Assembly (NCBI GenBank): GCA_015680685.1
Contig: MNCI01014291.1
Location: 49,273-94,242 of the forward strand
Length of the DNA: 44,970 bases
DNA from: Gnetum montanum
Taxonomy: Eukaryota; Streptophyta; Gnetopsida; Gnetales; Gnetaceae
Direction: 5' to 3'
The translations under genes and the position numbers were made by a program. Under the pieces are notes generated by a model. It saw only the letters and a list, made by a program, of their open reading frames with translations, had not been told where the DNA came from and made no database searches. Shown piece by piece: positions 9,411 through 21,060 of the stretch (its first letter is position 1; every line of letters begins with the position of its first letter).

Positions 9411-11680
9411 AAAATGGGGGTAATGAATTTTAAATGTTGAAATAAGGTCAAACAAACAAAATCTTAAGACTATGAGGTCCTGGGTTTCTTCGGCAAAGAT
9501 CTTTGACTTCTGGGAGTGCCATCTTATCTCCAAAAGTGGAAAAGAAACTTTTTCCTAATGTTTCCACGTTGGGGAAGTTACTCTAGCATGGAAGAAGTAA
9601 GAATCTTAGATCTAGACCAATTCAGGTCATAATCGACCATGCATGTTACCTCCAAGGGTTGCCAGGGTCAAGGGCTATGGATCCATGTCAAAATTTAGCA
9701 GTTTCGCATAGTGGTTTTTTTGGATTTTCCCTTTTCTTCCATATTGGGGATGGAAAGATTAGCATGGGAAATAATATGGAATGGATTTTTGGCCTTTTGA
9801 CATTAGTTTCTTAAATTTTAAAAGCTCCAAATGATGTTAGTAAGGTCCTAGAATGCACAAAAGGTTATTTGATGTTATTCTGAGGTGTTTAAAAGGTCCA
9901 AACAAGTTCCCCTTGAGTTGCCATGCTAGGGAAGCCACCATCAACATGGAAAAAGGGATTCCCAATGTGGAAGAACCATGCATCTAAGATCTAGACTAAT
10001 TTTAACCTCAATCAACTTTTGCATGTTAGCCTCCGAGGCTATTGTGGTCAAGGGCTAGGGCTTGGTGTTAATTTTTAGTAATTTTGAGTATTTCTAAGTG
10101 TTTTTTGAACTCCCCCTTTTTTCCATTTTTGGGATTCCATGCTGAGTGTGAAAAATTGGGGGGGTGGGGGGGTGGAAAAGCTTTTTAATCATTTCTGACC
10201 ACTTTCAATCATGCATGTGGGCTTCTGAGGTTACTGGCGATGATGGTCAATGCTTGGTGTCAAAATTTGGCTGTCTTGAAGGTTGATGAATGGATATTTG
10301 GACTCCCCCCCTTTTTCAATGTTGGGATTTCCATGATTAATGTGGAAAATGGGGGGAAATCATTTTGGTCATTTTTTGCCATTTTTAGTCATGCAAGCAG
10401 GTTTCTAGGATTCCCAATGCTGACTACTACTACTTAATGTCAAAATTTGGTTGTTTCAAGGTTGAGAGGGCATTTTATGAACTCCCCCATTTTTTCCATT
10501 CTAGGGCTTCCATGATTAGTGTGGAAAATGGAGGAAAATTTGTTTGGTAACTTTTGGTTATTTTTGGGCATGCATGTAGGCTTCCAAGATTGTTACAATT
10601 GATTGTTAATATCTATTGTCAAATTTTGATTATATCAAGGGTCATAAAGCATTTTTTGGACTTCCCTCAATTTTTCCACACTGGGACTTTCATGCTCAAT
10701 GTGGAAAATTGGGAGGAAAGCTTTTCTATCACTTTTGATCATTTTCAAGCATGCATGTAGGCCCCCAAGATTGTTGATGCTGATTGCTACTACTTGCTGT
10801 CAAAATTTGGTTGTTTCAAGGTTGATAAGGTATTTTTTGGACTTTCTCCCCTTTTTCCAAACTAGGGCTTCCATGATTAATGTAAAATTTGGGGGAAAGT
10901 GTTTTTTGATCATTTTTTATTGATCTATCCATGCATGAATGCTCACAAGGTTGCTGGTGTTGGCCATCAGTGCTTAAGATTAACATTTAGTCATTTTGGG
11001 GGTTGTGAGAGGGTTTTTAGGCTTTCCCATTTTTTTCATGATAAGGGTGGAAGACTCAATGTGGAAGAGGTCTCCCTCAGTGGAAAAAGTTATATCTATG
11101 CTAAATCAACAACCAATCGACCATGCATGTCAACCTCTGGGCTTACCAGTGTCAACGGTTAATGTTGGATGTCAAAGTTTGATAATTTGGAGGCTTCTAA
11201 GTGCCTCATGCAATTTTTCCATTTCTTCCATGTTGGGAATGGTGGCCATAGCATGGATGAGAGGGGAATGATATATTTTTATAAATTTTGATCCATTTTT
11301 GGGCTTTTGGAAGCTTCAGAAGGTTTTGGCAGGGTCTAGGGGTCATCAGGCATAAAGAAATGGTTATTAGGTCATCAATTTAGGTCATTTTTGGCTTCCC
11401 CCAATCTATCTATGTTGAGGGTAAAAGGCTTAGCATGGAAGAATCATCCCCTACCATGGAACATATCAAATCCTAGATTTCAACTAGTTTTAACTAGTTT
11501 TGACTAGGTTTGATGAGGTTCTGAGATTGCCAAAGATGCTTAGAGGGATTCTAGGTCATGTGGGGCCCATTTTGGGGTCAAACTTATGCTGGATGAGTGT
11601 TGATACATAAGAGTAAGTGTTGGCCCCATTCTTCCATGTTGGGCATTATTTCCCTAGCATGGAAATCCATGGTTCTTAGC

Positions 11681-12282
11681 CTTGCTCATGTTTTGCCCAA
11701 TTTCATAAACCCTAAGTTGAAAAAGGTAAGTTTGGGTTACTAAAAATAGAAAGATATTGTAATGCTAATGAATTTATAGAGGAATGGACATGTTTCCATG
11801 CTAGAAATGGCATTTCTAGTGTGGATGTATGAAATCAAAGTTTCTATAATGTTTAAAGTGTCAAAATTGACAAAAAATCTTAGCATTGATGTAAATTTTG
11901 GCCAAAAGTGAAGGCGCAAAGTGGCACCCACAATCCAAAAATTAAAATTTTTGAAAAGTGAAGTTGTTTCCCATCCAAAAATCAATGTGAACTAGACCTC
12001 CCCCACCCCCCACCCTGTTTCTTCAGTGCACTTGTAGTTATGGTAAACTAAATTAGCAGTTGGGGCTTCCTTTAGGTTTTAGAAGGGTTTTATATGTTAG
12101 ATTTTGCAATTTTTGATCATAATTATCATTCTATAGAAACAGCGCATTGGAGGAGAGCTTTGGCAGATATTTTTGTGGCAACCAGAGCCAATATTTAGCA
12201 TGGAAGCCTCTCATCTCCCTTGCAGCCAACATAGACCTCCCATCTTCTCCTAATTTTCCTCTTTCTCAATGTTGGACCTACC
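11681..12282. other. Spacer between the tandem array and the gene remnant
   Basis: AT-rich sequence with no supported gene. A C-rich run lies at about 11997-12015 (purine-rich on the minus strand). The stretch 12147-12282 directly upstream of the first exon could be its 5' untranslated region. Confidence 0.35.
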
Positions 12283-13309
12283 ATGGCGCCCAAATAGATA
12301 GGAGGAAAGAGCAAGAATCCTACAACCTAGAGGATGGATGAGCATTCTAGGGAGTTTTCAAAGGTTCCTAGGCCTATCTCTCTTCAAGCCCCATATGCCA
12401 CTACTCCCAGGTAGGCAATTCTACCTATTTCTACCTTTTTTTTGTGATTTTTCTAGCTTTTTGCTTTTTAAATGTTGAGGCCATTTTTTCATATCTACTC
12501 TAGTAGAGGGATTAAAATAAAATTTTGATGAAATTCCATCTCCTATTTTGGCTACTCCCATGCATATCTATAGTTTTTTTTATCACTTTAGCTTTTGCAA
12601 ATTCGATTTTGAAAATAAAGCTTGCTATTTTAAGCTTTTTTTTTTTAAATATTGGGGTATGGTCATTTCTTCTTAGATCTATGCTTTAGGATTTGTTAAA
12701 ATTAAATTTTAACAAAATCATACCCCATTATTTTGATGTGAATTTAAATGGGTTTCAATGGTTTCGGCTATTTCAACCATTTTAACAGCTATGTGAAATT
12801 TAGTTTTTGAGATTTTTGAAGTTTTACTATGAAAAAGCAAGCAAAATTTTGTATTTTTTTCTTGGCAAAATGGTTGTACATTTGTAATATTAAAGGTTAT
12901 GGGTTTGTATCCCTTTTTTAAGCTTTCTATAGTTGTCTCATTTAATTTGGCTTTCAAACGAGGAAGCTATGATTGTTTTCTTAAGATTGTGCAGTTAGGT
13001 TGTTTGTGCCACTTTTGCAATTTCATGTAAATTTGTGAAATTTTCATGAGAAAACAAAATTTTTTTTTGCTATTTTCTAGTCCTTGCTGCATAGGCTTTG
13101 GCTTTAGCTTTCCAATGGAGATGGAATCACTTTGATTGAACTTAAAATGAATTTTTTGCTATGGTTGTAGGAATCAAAGAAAAACTCATGGTTGTAGTAC
13201 ATTATCCAGAATAGAAGTGGTTGATATGCTTAATTTTTCTTTCTTAAGAATAGTAAAATCTATTTATATTTTAAATAAGCTTTTACTATGGCTTCATGGA
13301 TTTTTCTAA

Positions 13310-13480
13310 GTTTATCATGCTTTTTCTAAATTTGTGCATAGTTTATATGTTTTTTTCCAAATTTATACATGCTTTGCATAATTTAGATGATTTTTCTAAA
13401 GCTATGCTTTCTTTTTTTCCAAATTTATGCATAATTTAGATGCTTTTTTCTAAATTTATGAATAATTTAGACTAATATAT
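13310..13480 (+). repeat. Short AT-rich repeats inside the first intron
   Basis: The words TTTTCTAAATTTATG and ATAATTTAGATG recur about four times at roughly 40-60 bp spacing. It is a degenerate minisatellite inside the proposed intron 12411-13959. Confidence 0.55.
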
Positions 13481-13499
13481 AGTTTTGGCTATAAAGGCT

Positions 13500-13955
13500 A
13501 TAAAATATGGTAATAATGCTTTTATGAAATTTCTCAAGCTAATTTAGATAAACATCTAAGAGCTTTTTATAGAAGCTAATTTCAGCTCTAACTTAGGAAT
13601 TTTTCTCTAAATTTGTAAAGAAATTCCAATTGTTCATGATGCAAGGATATTCAAGGTTGGAATAATTTTTTCTTGTGAAATTACTTAAAGTAATTTAGAA
13701 AAACACCATAGAGCCTTTTACATAGGCTAATTTCACCTCCAACTAGATGTTTTATCTAAATTTTCTAAGTAACTCTAATACTTTATATTGTTTTTTCTTT
13801 AACAGGTTGTAATAATTCTTTTTATTGAATTCCTTAAGCCAATTTAGATAAAAACCTTAGAGTCTTTTATAAAGGCTAATTTCACCTCTGACTAGATGTT
13901 TTATCTAAATTGTTAAGAAATTCTAATTGGTCATAATGTTTTTACTTTGTTTCAT
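13500..13955 (+). repeat. Three tandem units of about 155 bp in the first intron
   Basis: AATTTAGATAAA-type starts at 13541, 13692 and 13851 (spacing 151 and 159 bp). Each is followed by an AGAG(C/T)(C/T)TTTTATA word, then GGCTAATTTCA, TCTAAATTT and AAGAAATTCTAAT. Copies 2 and 3 are most alike. Confidence 0.75.
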
Positions 13956-15129
13956 GTAGGGTTTTCTTGAGGCCTATTCTCATCATAGTGGAGTTGGTTG
14001 GCATTTTGTGCTACATTCGTCATCCCAAGACTAATACTCCACCACATGACATGCCTCTTAGGAAGCTCTCATTATGGTTTTGGCTTGGGGCAAGGGGCTT
14101 CCTTGCCTACTTCCTTAGGAACTTCAGTGTGATGCTATCGTCACACATGTCTATGGATGTAGTCAAGGTTGTTGTGGAGACCTTATTGCCCTGGGCATCT
14201 AGATTGATTACCAGGTATATTATTGACAATCTGCTGCCTACGATTGTAGGGGGACCAGTAGAGGCCATAAGTCCATGCTACCTTATGGAGATCTAGTTGA
14301 TGCTACAGTATAGTCAATATAATATTGACAATACTCTGATGGTGGCACAAAGCCCACACATTATTCTAGAACCCACCTAGTACCGTGTATCATCTATAAA
14401 GGTAAACATGGTTATTATAACATTTTTATGATTTTGGCTTGATTCTCTTACCTAACTTCATTAATTTAACTTCTTATAGGTACAAGGTTAATGATTAGGG
14501 CTTGATCATTAATGATCAAATCCTAGGAGTGGCTCAAACTACTTTGGATGCATTCAGCAAGAGTTCCCAAATTAGAGCTGCTATGTATCAATAGTTAAGA
14601 GGGGAATTTAATGAATATGCCACCAGGTTTAACCTTGTATACAAAAAGTAGAAGGGTGATGGGACGATGCATAACTAGTGGGTAGATGCCAGCAACACAG
14701 ATCAAACCCCTATAGTTGGAACCTTTGCACTATAAAAGAAAAGGAAAGGTGAATGTATAGCTTCTAGTGTTTTATGGTTCTAAGTGTTTTATTGCTTTTC
14801 TTGGTTGTTGAAATTTCTCATATTACTACTAACCTTTGGTTATTACTTCATAGGACCTTCAACCTTAGCTAATGTCACTATACCACTTTCACATTTGCAT
14901 CATGAGAATACCCTCATCCTAAAGTTTGGTGATGTGACATTAGTGTAGGAGTAACTAAAGGAACAGGTGCCTAGGTACATTCAAGCAAACATCCAGTGTG
15001 TAGGTTTCCTCAATGTATTTATGACACCTATTCCTTCCATTCCTGCTATGAAGATGTTGCATGTTAACAACTCCTTTGTTGAGGAGGTTGGTCACATGGG
15101 CACCATCATCAAAGGTGTTAAGGTGGACA

Positions 15130-15536
15130 TTACTAATGAACATGAAACATAAAGTTCTTTGAAACTGGAAAGAATTAAGATAAAGTAAACATGGAAATTA
15201 AGCTAAGTAAAATAGAAGAACTAAGTGGATGCTGCAATGATGAAAAGAAATCTCAATATTTATTATCAAACATGAATCATGTCCAAGTACAATTCACTTG
15301 AATAAAGACTCCGTACAACTAGTTATCATCATACTATGGATATTCACTCTATTGCTAGCAACAAAAACAAACTACAAGAGATTTACTAAGGGATGGTAGA
15401 AATTTTTGTTGTTGGTGTGACCAAGTGTCAGTATTTATATGTCATACATCTCTTGAGACATCGCATTAATTATGATGTAGGATGGGCTACATTATCATAG
15501 ATATGATATTGTGCTTGCAAAAAAATGGATTTATCA
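15130..15536 (-). repeat. Truncated 3' LTR of element D
   Basis: This block matches 42829-43250 along its length in the same orientation, including the shared words CTAATGAACATGAAACATAAAG, CTAAGTGGATG.TGCAATGATGAAAAG and ATGGATTTATCA at the end. On the minus strand the LTR starts TGATAAATCC at 15536 and has a TATA box (complement of 15432-15439). The U5-side part, about 460 bp in the other copy (42371-42828), is missing. In its place the exon-4 sequence of the neighbouring gene remnant begins. Confidence 0.85.
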
Positions 15537-15543
15537 TACCTAC
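15537..15543 (-). other. Polypurine-tract remnant of element D
   Basis: The minus strand reads GTAGGTA directly before the LTR start TGATAAATCC. Element A has TTGGGGTA directly before TGATGAATTC. The tract is short and decayed, so this rests mainly on position. Confidence 0.4.
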
Positions 15544-15744
15544 ATGACTCACTATAAATTTTTTCTTAAGTTAAAAAATTGAGGATAGAGTTCCTTAGAA
15601 AATTGGAAGGTAAACTCAAACTTGACATGACTAACTATTTATATGACTCTGAATGCTGCATTGTAGTTCAAGTGATGTTTTTTATAAAAATGATATAGTT
15701 GACAAAAATAAGACAAAATAAAATAAAATAGCTTGATGTGCCAT

Positions 15745-18466
15745 TTAGGTTCTTGGTGGTGGAGGCTTCTCCATTAGCTTCTTTCCCTTATCATTAAGCT
15801 TCTAGAATTGATATCTATTTAGGAGCACTTGAAGCTTTTCCTCTTTTGACCAGGGATCATTTACCATCCATGTGAATTCAATGATGTTGGATACCATTAG
15901 TACATCCCATGGGCATGGTAGTTGTAGGAGCATATTATTAGCTTTCACATACCATGCCACAAACTACCTTCTTTTCTCTTCAAAAGCTCTATCCACCTTC
16001 CTTAATTCCTAATAATCTAACATCTAGCATGCTAGGTTTGCTACAACATCTTTTGTCCTTTATAGCTAGCCTTGATAATTTCAAGCTTAGAGTTTACCAC
16101 GTGTAATTTTTTTAGGCATCCTTTTGGTCTATAAATTCTCTTTCATATATTGTGTAAACAAATTTTACCTACTACTCAAACTTATTTCATGACCTTCCTA
16201 CTATTAACATGACTATATACTGTGTTAAATATTCTATCTGTAGGTCTTTGTTTTTCACTTTGGCCTAGTGGACATGGGCAAGGCTGTCTAGAATTGGTTG
16301 CCAATCTAATGTCTATGCATTGATGGAGTTAATCTTTCTCATTGATCTACTTATACATGCCCACATGATCCTTGAAGTGTTCCTTGAGCTTCTCATGCTT
16401 CTTGGCCTCATTCTCCCATGCACTTATTTCAATCATGAACTTTTGGCAAATTACGTAGAATTCTTTCATTGATAAGGTTTTATTCTCTTAGGCCAGTCTA
16501 TTCATATCCTAGTTGACATGAATGAACTATTTTTACAACTGATGAATACTTTCTTCAAGAACATTCTTTTTCTTTTTAATATCTATTAACCTTTTGTTAT
16601 CAATGGTAAGCTTTTTATTCTCCTCTTTCAAGGTAGTGATGGCTTTGGCATGTGCAAATGTTTCGGCTTCAGCCACTGATGTGTTCCACATACCCTCTTA
16701 TTTCTCCATCTCTACTTGTATGTTTCTTATAATCAACTTTCCAACTTTACCCATTTTGAATTATTCCACCTATTCTAGGGCTACAAATTATACAAGGTCT
16801 CTCTTTTATGCTCTCAAAGCTACTAATTCAACATGTAGCCTCTAAGCCTTATTCTCTGCATGTTCTATCCTCATTTCTACCATGACTAGCTTTATTTTTG
16901 TGGCTGTAAGAACAAATTTCACTACAGTGATATCACTAGGAATATCAAAGAGATTTTGCATAACTTGGTCTATCTGTAGCAGTTTGTCAAGGACATCCTC
17001 ATGCTTTGCTATAATTGTTAATGTTCCAGCTAACATTTGAACATCTTTGGCTCTAGAAATAATGGTCAGTGGCACAATGAGAACATTAAAAGACTCTTTG
17101 ATATGAGTGATTACTTCTGCTACATCATGGTGTTGCATGATCACTACTGTAACACCTTCTCTACTTTCTAACATCACTTGAAAGGATGCAGTGTTCCCTA
17201 AGATCAAGTGTGCCCAATCATCATCTCCTCCTACCTACAAAGATACCTAGCTTCTAGTAGGTCCTATGAAGATCATAGGCCTTATAGAGTTGTCTCTTAC
17301 TTTATATAAAGTAGAACCTTCCCTTTCTTCCCCATTGATAGGTTCTACAATGTTTCGCAAATGACTCATTGAAGGTCAATAATCTTGTTGTGGTGGTAGA
17401 GCTTGTTGTTTAGGCCTATGACTAGTAGATGTTAACCCATTGGATCCTGCTTATTGCAACTATCTAGTAGCTGAAATGTTACTGGCATGTGTTGAACATG
17501 ATGCTTCCTCAGTGCTTATTGGATTTTCCAATTGATCCTTCTTGGTTGGTGTTGGCTTTGACATCTCTGCGTAAGATGGATTTTGGGCTTTCCTTGGAAC
17601 ATCATTTGTGTAGCCTAGGATCACTAGTTACTTACATAACTTTCTAATTAGACAATGGAATGACAATATAAGTTTCACTACATTCTTCTCCTCAAACCTT
17701 CTTTGGATCTTTAGGAAGAGCAAATGGGCGATGTTGGTGTTGAATTTTGCCATCAAGATTGCACTTTCCTTAGTTGCATAAGTAGATATCCTTTTAAGTC
17801 TTTTAGTTGGGAACAACTAATAGGTTCTAATCTTGAAATAAATTTTCTCCTTAGTAGTTAGTTCCCTATGGTCCTTATCTTCTTTTCCATAGGCTCTTTG
17901 CAACCACAACTTCTTCACATCTGTGTCAGACCTTGTGGATATTTGTGCAACATTTGCTCTAACATTGGGAATGTTTAGTACCTTGGTGACAGCTTCAACA
18001 AAATACAACATTATGATTTCTTGAATCTTTACTGTTGCATCATCTTGCTTATTTTTCCAAAACTGATAAATTTCTCCCAAATATATTTTAGCATTGCTTG
18101 ACAAAGTTAGCCATAAGGAAGAGGCATGGAGTTATGTCTTGACAAATTTAGGAGGAAAATGCATGAAGGATTCAAAGTTTAATTCCACAATGACTATGAA
18201 CATCATGAATTTTTTCTGAATCACCTAGAGGCATTCTGTTGATAGCGTGAGGTGTTTTCCTTATTCTAGTGTGTGGGTTTCTCTACCTCAACTTGTGTAG
18301 ATTATTCGGTAGCAGGGGTCTCTTGATAGATACTAAATAGTTTGGTCTACTGCTCTCCATGTTCTGATCATGGGGTTTGTTCTCTTACTTGTCCTCTTTC
18401 TTAGTCCCTTAGTCTCTTACTTCCCAACAAGGAAGGTCCTTCTACATTGGGTCTTTTAGGAGCCAT
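15745..18466 (-). pseudogene. Element D third ORF: long coiled-coil protein, unknown function
   Basis: The minus strand from an ATG at 18464-18466 (M-A-P-K-R-P-N-V-E-G-P start) can be followed, with stops and a few frameshifts, to P-P-P-P-R-T and a TAA at 15747-15745, about 900 codons. Open stretches are 18104-17817, 17816-17628 and 17207-16842. The middle (about 16850-16400) is rich in heptad-like Lys/Glu/Leu sequence, for example T-L-K-E-E-N-K-K-L-T-I-D-N-K-R-L, indicating a coiled coil. The C-terminal part has A-W-Y-V-K-A-N-N-M-L-L-Q-L-P. It lies between the gag-protease part and the 3' LTR of D, in the slot where Athila elements carry their third, env-like ORF. I see no clear membrane segment. 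I do not recognise the family; it could equally be a captured gene. Confidence 0.55.
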
Positions 18467-20559
18467 TTGTAATCATTAATAATTCAAGGTTATCAAAGGA
18501 TTTTGGATAGGTTCCTAATAGCTCATAATCCATTCTCAAATTCTTAGTCTAATCTAATTTCTATCCTTGTTATGATTTATGGTCCTTATTATAATCACAA
18601 AGTTAGAGAAATTTCAAAAAGAAACCCTTAATAATTATATCCTTGATTTTTATGGCCTTTCATAGTTATCATTTCCTTGTTTATTATATCCTTAAATGGT
18701 TGGTTAAGAGAATTGGTTAAGTTCATTAGTTTTTATTTTATTAGTTAATTGAATTCTTATTTATTCTTATACTTTCCCTTAGTGTTATCTTCTAGTGTTA
18801 CAAAATTTTGGCTCAACCTTCTTTATCTACACACAATGAACCCCCCATGACATAGTTGAGCACTCTAGGATCAACAAGGTTCAAGAATCACAAAAATTGG
18901 AGTTGTAGTGAGGAAGTTATGATGTTGGGAAGCTTGGGTGTCAGAGCTTAGAAAACCTGCATGAACTCCTCTTGTTGTGAAATGAGAAATTGAAAATTTT
19001 TCTAACTCCTCACACGTTTATATAGATTTTTATATGTGCAACATTTAGCTACAATGTTGTAGGTCATGCAACATCATAGATACAACATCCTCATTGAAAA
19101 ATTCTACATTTTTGGACAATTTTTGATGAAAAATTAAGTCACTTGAATAGTATGGAAGATATAGAGATTGTCTGAAGGGTCTTTAGCCATAGATGATGCT
19201 TAGATTATAGAAATTTGGTGTTTGAAGTTCATAAAGAAGGAATTTTGGCAAAGAAGATTTATTGAATGTATATGAGATGAAGTGGGAATTATCAAAAGTA
19301 TGGTAAGATTATGAAACTTGGAAAAGTAATCATTTCTTATTAAAGTGTCTTGGACACATAAGATGATGTTGAATTGGCATCAGGTATGAGGTATAAGAGT
19401 TATACAAGTGGATCCTTCCCAAAGTAGGCTTTAGCCTTTAGTTCCCTGATATAACCATGCCTATAAGTATCCGTAGGTACTCAAGGAGTTGAATGTAGAG
19501 CATACCTGTCTTGCAAAGCACACATGTTGGTATCGTGAGAATGGAAAAATAACACTATATTATACAAAGCCATAGAATTATGATGAAATATACAAGTGAG
19601 GTGGAACGGGATTAGAATGACTTGCAAAAATTAGGATGTGAGGTGTCTTACCATAGGCATAATGAATCTTTGTGTGTAATCTATGGTTAAAGTGATTATT
19701 AGCCTTTTCATCTAAGATCCAAACCAAGTCCATACCACTTACAAGTGACATCAAATTGTATCATCCCAAAACTAGCAACCATAAGATTACCATTGCTACA
19801 AGAAGCATTATCACTTGGCAATTTAGTCCAAAGAAGGAGTTTATTAATAAGGTACTTATTATATAGATTTCTAAGAAGATGTTTACTTTCAAGCATGGGT
19901 AACATGTCTTTCCAATGACATGGTAAGGCAACACTTATTACACTCATACTTCCATTTTTTCTTAGAAATAAAAATAATATACATTCTTAACAATAGGATA
20001 AGACTCATAGTAGTAGTCTCAGAGAATCCACAAATCCTCTTAATGTCACATCCTTTTTCTTCCTACTTGGTTCTTACTTTTCTATATAGGCATAATGATC
20101 ATAAATTTATTTTAGTTTTATTGTGAAAAGAATATCATTATGGCCATGGTAAGAACCTCTTATTATTGAAAATGAGTGGATGGATGATGTGGTCTCACTA
20201 TATATAGAATCAATCCTTCATGATTTAATAATACAGGGTAATCTTCATCTTATTGGGATGACATTCTACTTTATTCCTTTGTACTTTATTGGATAAATCA
20301 AAAAATATATATATAATAATATGATGAAAATCTATAGAAAAATGATTAAAAAATGAAAAAATTAAGAAAAAATTTGAAATATATCAAAGAATAGCAAATG
20401 ATTAAGAAATGAGAAAAGTATAAAAGAATGATGAGATATCAATGAATGTGGAAAAGTAATAAGAAAGGTAAAAAGGATAAAAAAAATTATAAAACATAAA
20501 AATTAGAAAAAAAGTTGAAAATCACTTATCAATTCCTAAGTCAAGATAGGGTATCTCCC
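18467..20559. other. Noncoding middle of element D (RT and integrase absent)
   Basis: No RT, RNase H or integrase motif was found on either strand, although an Athila element should carry them here. A TATATAAACGTGTG word on the minus strand (about 19014-19030) lies some 550 bp upstream of the third ORF and could be a promoter for it; that is speculative. 20280-20520 is extremely AT-rich. Short open stretches such as 19708-19947 (minus) resemble nothing I know. Confidence 0.45.
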
Positions 20560-21060
20560 TCATGAATGAACTCATGGATGAGTATTTAGAGAATGGATCC
20601 TAGCTCCCCTAAATCATACACTCTAGGTTTCTTATTTATCATCCTTAGTGATCCATATTTTCATTTATTATCCCATGTGACATTGATGCTAATTGAATTT
20701 TTATCTTCTAGGAACATATATCTCATTGAAATAAATGATCTTTCCATTTTAGAAGGTCCAACTGTACTTTTTTTTTGTTCTTAAATTCAACTTTTGAGTC
20801 TCCATGCCCACTATCTATTGGTGTATGATTATGATTTAGGCTATCCTTCTATAAATTATCAATTTGGATCATTTTCCTAGGGCAAGAGTTAATAAGTGAG
20901 TTAGACATTTCCATACATTTCTTGGACAATTTTTTGTTCTTAGTTTTCAGCCACTAGGTATCTTTTGATTTAATGGCCACTATTTTTTTTTTGTACACAT
21001 ACTTGTCTCTCCCATTTGTTATGAGCTAGTGTAAGGATTGTGTTGATATTTTGAGGTTTT
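20560..21060 (-). pseudogene. Element D protease-RT linker remnant
   Basis: On the minus strand, about 20780-20640 reads G-P-S-K-M-E-R-S-F-I-S-M-R-Y-M-F-L-E-D-K-N. It resembles the segment that links protease to RT in Athila elements (a K-P-L-P then L-K-Y-A-F-L pattern). The RT core that should follow is missing, so the deletion starts about 20560. The rest of this stretch carries no motif. Confidence 0.45.

Larger units (their letters stand above)
8870..11680. repeat. About 180-bp tandem array, each unit with an inverted repeat
   Basis: A (T/C)CCCC.TTTTTCCAT-like word followed by GCTAGGG recurs near 8966, 9137, 9327, 9555, 9730, 9917, 10115, 10303, 10484, 10664, 10845, 11025, 11215, 11396 and 11615. 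Spacings are mostly 175-190 bp and almost exactly 180 bp from 10260 to 10980. Most units carry a CATGCATG(T) word and a TCAAAATTTGG-like word (10260, 10440, 10619, 10800). The word is followed 30-60 bp later by its rough complement, TAGCATGGAAAA or TGTGGAAAATGGGG, so each unit could fold into a hairpin. Units are strongly diverged. The array adjoins the upstream end of element C. Hypervariable untranslated regions of Tat/Ogre elements are known to expand into such arrays; whether that is the origin here is inference. No coding function is seen. Confidence 0.8.
12283..15129 (+). pseudogene. Four-exon gene remnant of unknown function
   Basis: I do not recognise this gene. Proposed exons are 12283-12410 (ATG at 12283, M-A-P-K start), 13960-14401, 14480-14748 and 14854-15129, separated by GT-AG introns of 1549, 78 and 105 bp. 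Exon 1 ends with two spare bases that complete a codon with the first base of exon 2 and enter the only long open frame there (13967-14293). Exon 3 ends with one spare base that completes a codon with the first two bases of exon 4, again entering the open frame. Joining exons 2 and 3 is off by one base, as an old indel would make it. Eleven in-frame stops are seen; nine are TAG, as CAG or TGG codons would give by C-to-T change. Exon 2 is hydrophobic and has L-S-L-W-F-W-L-G. Exon 4 runs straight into a truncated LTR. Confidence 0.55.

Noticed and set aside
10240-11271. A run of overlapping plus-strand open frames with similar peptides (H-A-C, F-F-H, G-F-P words)
   Set aside because: The similarity comes from the 180-bp repeat read in shifting frames; units do not keep one frame, since 180-190 bp spacing varies.
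8870-11680. Array as a centromeric satellite
   Set aside because: Length is right, but there are only about 15 diverged units beside a retroelement; centromeric satellites form long, uniform arrays.
8870-11680. Array as CRISPR-like repeat-spacer structure
   Set aside because: Units are similar over their whole length, not short repeats with unique spacers, and the sequence is eukaryotic.
12283-15129. TAG-rich stops as a sign of an altered genetic code
   Set aside because: TAA stops also occur, other elements in the window have all three stops, and C-to-T decay of CAG and TGG explains the bias.
18940-18965. GGTGTCAGAGCTTAG resembling an initiator-Met tRNA primer-binding site on the plus strand
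   Set aside because: No LTR end lies directly upstream and no matching LTR pair was found; probably chance.
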